From: Spirogloea muscicola
Lineage: Eukaryota > Streptophyta > Zygnematophyceae > Spirogloeales > Spirogloeaceae
Assembly (NCBI GenBank): GCA_009602725.1
Contig: WELB01000081.1
Span: 179,768-206,688 of the forward strand
Reading direction: 5' to 3'
DNA length: 26,921 nt
The position numbers and the translations under genes are program-made. The notes under the pieces were generated by a model. The model was not told where the DNA came from and did not search any database. It worked only from the letters and a program-made list of their open reading frames with translations. Shown here in pieces: positions 7,649 to 15,094 of this stretch; the stretch's first letter is position 1; each line of letters opens with the position of its first letter.

Positions 7649-10590
7649 GCAAGAGCACGCTGCTCAACCACCTGTTTGGCACGTCCTTCCGCGAGATGGA
7701 CGCCTCCGTCGCAGGCCGGCGCCGCCGCCCTTCCTCTGCTTGCTGGCTTCCACACCTGGCTGCCTTTCCAAGCCACTCTTCAAGTATCAGCAGCCGCATT
7801 CTTTCTCTTTGAGCCCGCCGCCGGAGCTGCTGCCGGCCGACGCCACCGCCGGCTGACGGCGCGCCAGTTCGCGGGCCCCTGCGCGCCGCAGGAGCCCGAC
7901 GACGCTGGGCGTGTGGCTGGGCCTGGCGGCGGCCGTCTCGCCACCCACGCTCGTCATTGACATCGAAGGCACTGACAGCAGCGATCGTGGCGAGGTGCGC
8001 CGCTCCTTGCGGACAGCTGTCCAGCCTGCTGCTTTGCCGGCAACTGCCAGCAAATTCGCTGCCGTGCGGGTGCGGAGCGAGGCTCCAGCACTACACACAA
8101 CATCATTAGCTGCAGGGTGGCTGGCAGGCCGGACCTGACGCTCGGTTCGCTTCTGCGAGTACCATGGCCGGCTCCTTGCTGGACGACATGGTGTTCAAGA
8201 AGCAGAGCGCGCTCTTTGCGCTTGCCGTTTCTGACATCGTCATTATCAACATGTGAGTGCCGCCGGCTCTTGTCATTCAGATGTTCCATGCGAGACATTT
8301 CAGTGCTGGCTAGGCATCAGGTCTTCCAACGCCGCGCTCGCTTGCGCTTTGTCGCAGCCCACTTTTTGCCCAGTGTCGCCCCATGAGCTGACACTGGCAT
8401 CCCATGCTGCTCCCGCTGCTGCGGCAAGGTGTTGCTTCAAAGTTGGATGCAAGCAGGCCTCCACCAAGCACCGTCTCAAGACCGTCTTCAAGGTGTGCGG
8501 TGCAGCAACCATTGCAGCACCCAGCTGCAGTTTGCACGACAGATGCCAGCGGCGCTGACGCTGACGCGGGCGCCAACGAGCAGGTGATGCTGTGACAATT
8601 TACACCACGCAAGATCACACTGCTCTTCGTCATCCGCGACATGACGAACTGCGCCACTGGCACCGCAGCCTCTGACGCCTACTTGCGCCCGTCCTGCGGG
8701 TGCCATTGCTACCTGTCCTGCATGCTTGGCCCGTGTCTAATAACGCGTGCCAGCCCTGCCGCCTGTGCAGACGCCGTTGGAGATGCTGGAGCCAATCGTA
8801 CGTGGCGACATCGAGGAGGTCAGCTCGAGAAGCCACCTAGACACCTGTCATCGTCTGCACCGCTTGCTTTGGCAAGCGCTGCCCACGACAGCGCTGCTCG
8901 CAGCTCGTGGCTTTCCTCTGGCGCTGCCTGACTGCCGGCTGCGTTCCACCACGCCGCAGATCTGGGACAGCGTCGTCAAACGCGAGCAGTATGCAGCTGT
9001 GCCACTCAGCAACTTCTTCAAAGTGAGCAGCCCCCGCACGCGCCACTTCCGCCTGACCCTTTGCCTGCTGCCACCCTGCTTAGAGCAGCCGAGGTTGACC
9101 TGCACTCCCGCCCTTGCCCGCAGGTGGAGGTGACGGCACTACCCAACTTTGTGAAGAAGAAGGAGCTCTTCAAGGAGCAGGTGGTGGAGTTGCGGGCGGT
9201 TCAGTAACGCGGTAGCGCCAGGAGGGCTGGCCGGAGACCAGCAAAGAGTTGTGCTGGGGTCGGTGTTCGCCATAAGTGTACAAACCGTGTGGTGTGAGAT
9301 TTGCAACAACCGCGACCTCGACCTCCCCGCCCACAAGGTGCACTTGCTGCTGGACGGCTAAGGTGGCACTCGTGCTCTCCCCTCAAGGCTACTCTCTCTT
9401 CGTCGACAGAAGTATCGTCCAGCATGTTGATGTCCACTTACGAGCTTCCTGTAAGTAGGCTTGCACTGGACATCTAGGACGACAGGCCAGCCTCTTGAAC
9501 GGCCTGAGCTGCTGCCACGCAGGTGATGGTGGCAACAGTGTAGTGTGAGGACATTGCATGCAAGCAGCTGCAGGAGCTCCACACTCAGCAGGCCTGTGAC
9601 TGTAGGTGGCTGACTTGCGCATTGATGACCTGATACCACTGGCCACATTGGCAGCTGGGTTTCACACTGGGGACTGGCTGGGCCTGCTGTGGGGTAGAGG
9701 TGACACCACCTCGACTTAACGTGTCTGGGCGGCTGCGGCGTGGTAGGAGTGGCGCGATCTGGGCGAGGCCGCACAGGCAAGGGCCGCGGATGGCTTCGGG
9801 CGCCAGGCGTCAGCGATGTTAAAGCACTGCCTCGAGGGTACGCTTTTGCGTGCTGCCATCTGCCATGCTCCCCCCCCTTCAGCTCTGACGCTGTTGAGCC
9901 GGTTCTTGCTGCTCTGCAGGTACGATGCAGAGGCAGCCTACTACGATGAGGGAGTCCGAAGCAGCAAGCGCGAGGGTCCTCATTATGTCCAGGTGGGCTG
10001 CCTGGACTCGCACTGAAGTCGGTTGTGCAACACCTACGTGCCAGCACTTGGCCTGTGGAGTGAAGTTGCAGGACAAGAGTGTGCTGCTTTCGCCTGGGGA
10101 TTGTTGGAGACTCTGCTAGCAGCTCCACAAGGAGACTAAGTCCACATTTCCCGAGCGAAGGAGTTGCAGGTGAGCATGCGGTAATAGCTGACTGTGCTTC
10201 TCAACGTTCCAGCCCCAATGGAAGGCGCAATATTTCAACGGTCCTAAGGTAGCAAATCCTCTTGTTGCAGAAGGAGCACATTGCACGAATGGTGTACTGA
10301 CTGCCCTGCTGTCTCCATCAGTGTATTGTATTCTCCGAGCAGGGGGCTAGGGTCGGATATTACATACTGAAAGGTTGAGATTGGATAAACAGCGCAGGGG
10401 TGGGGTAAAAGGCTCATGAGCTGGCAAGGTTTGCAGCGTGATGTCACGCCATTGTGATGCCATTGACAGGAGTGACGCTGGCAACAGCAACTCCCACTTC
10501 CTGCGCCCCACGTGATCGTCGTGAAGACCATGGGATTCATCGTGGTGGCCTACGTTCTTTGCACCGCTCTCGTCAGCTGGCAAGCTGACC
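7649..10590 (+). pseudogene. RHD3/SEY1 copy B, decayed duplicate
   Basis: Exons matching copy D: exon 2 (7649-7714, [18 protein letters not shown], 1-base loss before the donor), 3 (7892-7994, DIEGTD), 4 (8182-8252, acceptor CAG changed to CTG), 5 (8429-8492, WCHDIGREQ altered), 6 (8584-8649, TGA at 8593 and donor lost), 7 (8771-8818), 8 (8960-9022), 9 (9124-9337, TAA at 9205), 10 (9523-9591, TAG at 9541), 11 (9747-9837, 1-base loss), 12 (9920-9974, then broken), 17 (to 10169, TAG at 10117) and a weak exon 18 (about 10488-10580, LPAPHVIVV). Exons 13-16 are missing, though a short intron-15-like piece remains near 9986. Introns are kept, so it is a DNA duplicate. Two lost splice sites and several stops exclude a working GTPase. 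Confidence 0.9.
10211..10350 (+). rRNA. Mitochondrial-type LSU rRNA fragment (likely NUMT)
   Basis: The segment reads in order AGCCCCAATGGAAGGCG, AACGGTCCTAAGGTAGC (10237-10253), CTTGTTGCAG, then GCACGAATGGTGTACTGACT followed by GCTGTCTCC and CAGTG. This is the order of domain IV/V of bacterial-type 23S rRNA (around E. coli 1900-2030). The second and fourth motifs are among the most conserved in LSU rRNA. The nuclear 25S form differs (CTCTTAAGGTAGCCAAATG), so the source is organellar, more likely mitochondrial because of its divergence. Only about 140 bases are present, so it is a fragment, not a gene. It sits between exons 17 and 18 of RHD3 copy B. Confidence 0.8.
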
Positions 10591-10654
10591 ACCGGTGACG
10601 CTAGCAATTTGCACCACTCCTTAGAGGCTCCATGTCATGCTACTAAATGGATCC

Positions 10655-10775
10655 CTCCATGCCGCTCCAGTGAGCCAGATCCTTGCCTTGCACCGCCGTG
10701 CTGGTCGTGCGCTTTGCAGCAGCCTCACGCTTGCGTCAGCGGAACTCCTCCTCTACTCCTCGGCTCACACCAATG
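10655..10775 (+). repeat. LINE-like C-terminal coding fragment, sense
   Basis: The frame reads QILALHRRAGRAL then LLYSSAHTN, homologous to QALALHRRAGRALAAASG read on the minus strand near 21600 and to 12095-12215. It is a short stub without UTR. Confidence 0.5.
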
Positions 10776-11580
10776 GCTGCATACTCGACATTCCCTGTAG
10801 TCCTGTGGATCATCGTGTGGCCGGCAACTGGTCGTCATTCGCGACTCGTAGAAAATGTAGGCAAGAATATTGCCCAATATTTAGGACTACCTGTGCCTGG
10901 CAAGCGATGCCCATCCCAGAGTATGGGCCTTACTTTGTAACACGCTCGAACTCGTCAATGGCTGTGATCTGCAGAGGAGCTTTGCTGCCAATTCCAACGT
11001 GGGGCTCTAAGCGGTGCTTCATAGATGCAAAGGCATATCTTGCAGGTGTTAGAATGTGTCCTTTACTTCCATTGCGTATCGGAGAGCACCTTCAGGCCAG
11101 CTCCAAGTGCGTCCGCAGCAAGCGCAGTGTTGAATAATGCAGCTGTCATGTACTGCTACCTTGACAAACGGGCTCAGTTGGGGGCAAGGTCCCCAATCTT
11201 GTAGCCCGTACTTAATGCAGGATATACACGAGTAGTATTTGCCGCAGCTCCTCGGACTCCTACATCTGGAGATCGAGCAACAACTGCAGAAGGACATCGT
11301 AACACCATCCAGTCAACAAGCACGCCGGTATGGCGTGCCATCTGCTATGTACTGTGTATGCGGAATGCCAAGCCCAAGTACCAGGCAATAATGTGTCGAA
11401 AGCAAACAGTGGGGCCAAGGCACTGAATTGGGCCAAAAGTTAACAAGCCAACCAAGCCAATGAGGCCAACGATCCACAGAGCCAGGAGTGAAGCGGAGTG
11501 GAATGCGTCTTTCCCCGGCTCACAATGAGAACCGCCCCTATGATATTATCGAGTCTTCCGTCAGTGCCCTGCCTCTGGCT
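10776..11580. other. No assigned gene
   Basis: Frames up to about 165 codons occur on both strands, but none shows a recognised domain or a convincing exon with splice sites. No repeat from elsewhere in the window was seen. It may be old transposon or intergenic sequence. Confidence 0.5.
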
Positions 11581-11584
11581 TGAT

Positions 11585-11670
11585 GAGGCAACAGCTTTTC
11601 CAGAGTAAGGTGATGGCTGTGAGAGGCCAGCCTAAAAGGAACGGACAAGGTCTGGAAGGACCGGAAGGTG
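11585..11670 (-). repeat. LINE-like 3' UTR unit, antisense
   Basis: It contains GCTGTGAGAGGCCAGCCTAA, GGAACGGACAAGGTCT and GGAAGGTGCAAAAG, the standard UTR block. Confidence 0.55.
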
Positions 11671-11749
11671 CAAAAGTACATAATTACTCACGTTGACTTC
11701 TGCAAATGGACGAATGTAGAGCACCTGAGCAAGCGAGCAAGAAGCAAGG

Positions 11750-12045
11750 AAAAGCTTTGCCTGCTCCCACGTCGCGAAGAGCAGCCCAGGGTGACCTGCG
11801 CTCCGCTCTTGCCTGCAGGAGGAGGTTGACGGCGCTGGCCAACGTCGAAGAGGAGCTCTTCAAGGAACAGGTGGCGGAGATACGAGGTACTGTTCGTACA
11901 TCTGACCATGCCAGGGGGGCTGGCAGGCGACCAGCACGAAGTCGTACCAGGGTCTGCTTTTGTGAGGAGTGCAAGAAATCTGGTGCTAAACCTGCAACAG
12001 GGGCGATCTTGCCCTCTCGGCCCACAAGGTGCACTTGCGTCCAGG
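11750..12045 (+). pseudogene. RHD3/SEY1 copy C, exon 9 only
   Basis: Homology begins in intron 8 (CTTTGCCTGCT-CCAC, then AGAGCAGCCCAGGGTGACCT) and covers exon 9 at 11819-12028. Best preserved is [18 protein letters not shown]; further on, CCAGGGGGGCTGGCAGGCGA and the terminal CCCACAAG with its GTGCAC donor side survive. The exon is 210 bases instead of 216 and the frame is broken. It passes into unrelated sequence and then a LINE-like end at about 12090. Confidence 0.8.
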
Positions 12046-12089
12046 TTGCGCCACTCCTGCCATCCCTGTAGCCGCCCAGACACATTATC

Positions 12090-12220
12090 AAGGTGCATGC
12101 GTCTATCCAAGTCCCTCCAGCAGTCTCAAGCGCTTGCTTTGCACCGCTGAGCCCGTTGCAGCAGCGTCTGGCTTGCGCAGCGGGTTGCTCTTCCTCCCCT
12201 CAGCTCATCTTAACATTGCT
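12090..12220 (+). repeat. LINE-like C-terminal coding end, sense
   Basis: The reading MRLSKSLQQSQALALHR is followed by an early stop. The DNA then continues GCAGCAGCGTCTGGCTTGCG and CTTCCTCCCCTCAGCTCATC, almost the reverse complement of 21590-21700. Confidence 0.6.
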
Positions 12221-12229
12221 GACACGGGT

Positions 12230-12345
12230 GAGAAAGTGGTTCTCCCAAAGGGGGTGAGGGCTGTGGAAAGGCAGCTCATGGACGAAGTTTGGACAAGGTC
12301 AAAGGGCCGAAGGCGCTATAGCAACACAGCTATGCAAGTGGCGAA
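12230..12345 (-). repeat. LINE-like 3' UTR unit, antisense
   Basis: It has GTGGTTCTCCCAAAGGGGGT, GAGGGCTGTGGAAAGGCAG, GGACAAGGTCAAAGGGCCGA and CACAGCTATGCAAG in the usual order. Confidence 0.55.
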
Positions 12346-12524
12346 GGTATTAAGAGCGTCCTGTTTGCCACGCGTGTGGCTCGGCTAGCAGATTGTATGA
12401 ATACCCTCTGTATGCACCTGGCTGGCTGTTACAGTTGCTCAATATCAGCAGCTTCTCTTTATCTACCTTAGGCCGCCTGGATCTTGGTCATATGTTGTGG
12501 CTGGCAATTCAAGAAGTAAGCTCT

Positions 12525-12705
12525 TGTAAAGCTTTGAGGACTGTGAAAAGCCAGCTCAAGTAGATTGGACAAGATTCAAAGGGCTGAATGGCACTAAGTC
12601 AAAAGCTGCACAGCTATGCAAGTAATCGCTTAAGTGTGTTTCAGCGACTTTCGGCCCCTTCGGACCTTGTCATTCCTTTTCAAGCTAGCTTTTCACAGGG
12701 GAGTG
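12525..12705. repeat. Inverted pair of LINE-like 3' UTR units
   Basis: An antisense arm (about 12529-12585, TGTGAAAAGCCAGCTCAAG ... GGACAAGATTCAAAGGGCTG) faces a sense arm (about 12640-12700, CGGCCCCTTCGGACCTTGTC ... AGCTTTTCACAG). The spacer is about 55 bases and the arms are about 50 bases with mismatches. Confidence 0.6.
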
Positions 12706-12889
12706 GGCTTTTCACAGCCCACTCCCCTTCGGATGCGCTTGCTTCTCTATGTAAGTTACTACAAGTGATTGACTACAGATGAATACTCGTGTGATTGCAA
12801 GTCACTGAATTTTGCCTAAATAGTATACTGTCTGGTGTGACTTCCATCCATTTCAAACGCACCGTGCACCTTCTACCCTGCCCACTGCA

Positions 12890-12926
12890 ACGTCGTATGA
12901 CTGCGACTGCGACTGCGACATTGTGT
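12890..12926. repeat. Short (GACTGC)n microsatellite
   Basis: Three to four GACTGC hexamers lie just upstream of the family-2 LINE-like end. Confidence 0.7.
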
Positions 12927-12939
12927 GTCAGCTTGTTTG

Positions 12940-13140
12940 CAGCGAGCGCAGGCTCATGCTTTGCACCAGAAAGCTGGTCAAGCCTTAGCTGGTGGCACAA
13001 GGGCTTGTCAAATGCTGTCCAGTATTCGGGCATCAGTCAGCGACATCTGTGTGCTGAATCGCGGTTACTGAGCGGGTTAGCTTAGCAGCAAGTGATGTAC
13101 AACTGGCAGAGTGCTTGCCCTTTGTACTTGTACTCAGACC
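12940..13140 (+). repeat. LINE-like 3' end, second subfamily, sense
   Basis: An open frame reads AQAHALHQKAGQALAGG, then SDICVLNRGY and TGA at about 13071. The UTR includes TGCTTGCCCTTTGTACTTG. The C-terminus matches the first subfamily in plan (ALHRRAGRALAAASG ... SDLRLLTRGY) but differs in sequence, so it is a sister group. An inverted partner lies at 13650-13861. Confidence 0.6.
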
Positions 13141-13189
13141 CTGTCATTAAGTATATACACCATCTTCCCACTGTGTAGAAGATGAAATG

Positions 13190-13312
13190 GATGTGGCTGC
13201 TGATGTTAGAAGTGCGGCTGTAAAAGCCAGCCAGGTGCATACAGAAGGTGGTCATGTCTATATTAGCGGAGCCACAGGCTAGGCAGTCAGGCCGCTCTTA
13301 GTACCCCATGTC
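13190..13312. repeat. Dispersed repeat, first copy (second at 21462-21566)
   Basis: Both copies read GCGGCTGT-AAAGCCAGCCA, then TGCATACAG, GGAGCCACAGGCTAG, CAGTCAGG/CAGCCAGG and CGCTCTTAGTA-CCCC in the same order. The first copy has about 15 extra bases after GCATACAG. They join a UTR block to sequence not seen in the other units. Confidence 0.65.
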
Positions 13313-13440
13313 AGCAGTATGACAAAAGCTCGCCCAATTTAAGGTGGCTGGAAAGAAGAAAGTGCTCGCCCATAGAGAAGAAAAGGCTGGAAAAGGCCAG
13401 CCCAAAAAGAATGGACAATATGGAGTCAAATGAGCTTCTC
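13313..13440 (-). repeat. LINE-like 3' UTR unit, antisense
   Basis: It contains AAGCTCGCCCAATTTAAGGT, GGCTGGAAAAGGCCAGCCC and AAAAAGAATGGACAATATGG, like the unit starting at 2845. Confidence 0.5.
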
Positions 13441-13454
13441 ATTTAAGCAAGACA

Positions 13455-13472
13455 ACACCCTAAACCCTAGCC
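13455..13472. repeat. Interstitial telomere-type repeat, CCCTAAA strand
   Basis: ACACCCTAAACCCTAGCC contains one full unit and parts of its neighbours. It is opposite in orientation to the longer tract at 13862-13902. Confidence 0.6.
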
Positions 13473-13649
13473 GTAATTTGGAAGAGCTCCAAAATCGCAA
13501 CAGAATATTGATTGTTCAGGCAAAACCTAGTGCAAGATTGGGGCTAAAAGAAATGAAGCCCTAAGCTAAAGAAGAAGTAAAAAATAAGGTAAGCCCATCC
13601 AAAGCCAGAAAGAGCGGCTCATTCAAAAGTGGAAGTTCGTGTTTTGGAT

Positions 13650-13861
13650 ATGAACGAGAGCCAAAATGGTCAAGTACAAAGGCAAGCACATCTGAAGACC
13701 TACATAACCTACAGCAGATTGACCCGCTCAGTAACCACGGGTCAAAACATGAAGGTCGCTGATCGATGCTTGAATACTAGATGGCAGATACGAAGCCCTT
13801 CTGCCACCGACTAGAGCTCGCCCAGCTTTCTGGTGCAAAGCATTAGCCTGAGCACGCTGTG
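13650..13861 (-). repeat. LINE-like 3' end, second subfamily, antisense
   Basis: The minus strand reads AQANALHQKAGRALVGGR, then SISDLHVLTRGY and stop. UTR with TGCTTGCCTTTGTACTTG follows toward 13650. It is an inverted copy of 12940-13140. Its truncated 5' end joins telomere-type repeats with no visible intervening host sequence. Confidence 0.65.
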
Positions 13862-13902
13862 GTCTAGGGTTTAGGTTTAGGGTTTGACGGTTTAGGGATA
13901 GG
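13862..13902. repeat. Interstitial telomere-type repeat, TTTAGGG strand
   Basis: TCTAGGGTTTAGGTTTAGGG is followed by TTTGACGGTTTAGGGATAGG, about five units with small changes. The TTTAGGG unit is the usual plant and many-algae telomere sequence. Confidence 0.8.
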
Positions 13903-13999
13903 CCAAAACAGGCCAAAACTCGTCGTCGGAAGAACGACAGATATGCGGCTGGCAAGCCCATCTCAGCCGGGAACACATCTGCATGTTGTGTGTAGCCTA

Positions 14000-14965
14000 G
14001 ATTGGCAATATTTTGAAGGAGAGTGTGGAAACGAGGACCTAAGCAGCCAAAATGTCGACTGCCGCTGGCAGGAGCTGATCGCAGTGGGGGTAATCGGAAG
14101 AGTGCTGCAGCTTTCTTTGTTCGGCACCACCCACTGCGTGGCCAGCGATGTCCGTCGATGCTGGACTTTCATAGGCCTCCGTAACAAGAACACGACCAAG
14201 GCCCGTGGTCCTCCACCAGGTTGCACGCCCACAATGTAAAGTGTGCGGCAATGATGACGTCCCTGGGCATCCGTGGTGATAGGCATAACGTTGTTCACTT
14301 CCACGACCGCACGGTACCTGGCGTCGCGCATCAAACCCGCCAGGGCATCACGAAGGAGGTTGTGGATGCCCACCACTTCTGGTCCAGTGGGGCATCGCAG
14401 CATGTGAGTGGCGAGCTCAGCACCCTCTGCACGGAAGCCGCACTCACACTGGCGCACTCCAATCAGGCAGTTAGGTGGTAGGCCGAGGAAGAGTTGAAGC
14501 GACGTCCGAAAGGCCTCGGAGCTGAAGCTGAAGGCGTTGGCGACGGCGTGAGAGGTGATCCAGTCTGTGGCACCAGGTGTGGCGAGAGAAGTAAGTCTTG
14601 CCAGGCTCCTTGGATTGTTCTGAATATCCGGCAGCCTCCTCAACCTTCTGCGGCGCTCATCTCCCACTGCCGTAACCAGTCTGGATTGTGCCCCTCTGTC
14701 AGAAGCTTGGGCGAGGTCTGAGAATGGCGTGAGTAGGGGTTGTATAAAGGAAAGAGAGCCGACTGCCGAGTCGCGGATGCTCCTCAGATCCACTTGGAAG
14801 ATGAAGGAGCCTTCCTCCACATTGCGTACAGGGTCGCGGAGGCAAGGGAAGCGCATGGGAAGCAGAGAGGCGATGTGGTGCCAGCAGCCCAGGAAGGCTG
14901 CTTGCGCCGTCTGCTCCAACGACCGGCAGCCAAGGCCGCCCATGCGAGTGGGTCCAAAGGGGGCG
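14000..14965 (-). pseudogene. Non-LTR retrotransposon C-terminal region, decayed
   Basis: The minus strand is open from about 14965 and reads GPTRMGGLGCRSLEQ, typical of the region after the reverse transcriptase thumb. FSSEAFRTSLQLFLGLP follows. Next is a CCHC knuckle, CECGFRAEGAELATHMLRC (about 14394-14452), and then HNLLRDALAGLMRDARY. Further on, IVGVQPGGG, then in a shifted frame VTEAYESPAST and EQRKLQHYSDYP, fit the plan of the restriction-like endonuclease of R2-type elements (knuckle, RH-like helix, PD-like, D-like, K..Y). A frameshift near 14210 breaks it. No RT catalytic core remains upstream, where RHD3 exon 1 begins 130 bases away on the other strand. The endonuclease reading is an inference. 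Confidence 0.65.
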
Positions 14966-15053
14966 AGGGCGGTGGACAAGGCCAGAGGAGAAGGCAGACA
15001 CAGCGGTCGTCCGTATCGTCGGACCTCCCCTGCGGCTTCTACCATCGCCGGCA

Positions 15054-15090
15054 TCGGCGGCGGCGGCGGCGGCGGCGTCGGCGGCGACGG
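15054..15090. repeat. (GGC)n run in the RHD3 5' leader
   Basis: About eight GGC units, interrupted by GTC, end a few bases before the ATG at 15095. They lie in the expected 5' UTR. Confidence 0.8.
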
Positions 15091-15094
15091 CGGG

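Noticed and set aside
7048-7812. Long plus-strand frame as a complete gene
   Set aside because: Only the [18 protein letters not shown] part is meaningful; the rest is Arg/Pro/Ser-rich intergenic sequence and crosses the N at 7146.
10236-10257. Possible homing-endonuclease (I-CeuI-like) target site
   Set aside because: The sequence is the conserved LSU rRNA core itself; similarity to such targets follows from its rRNA origin, and several target positions differ.
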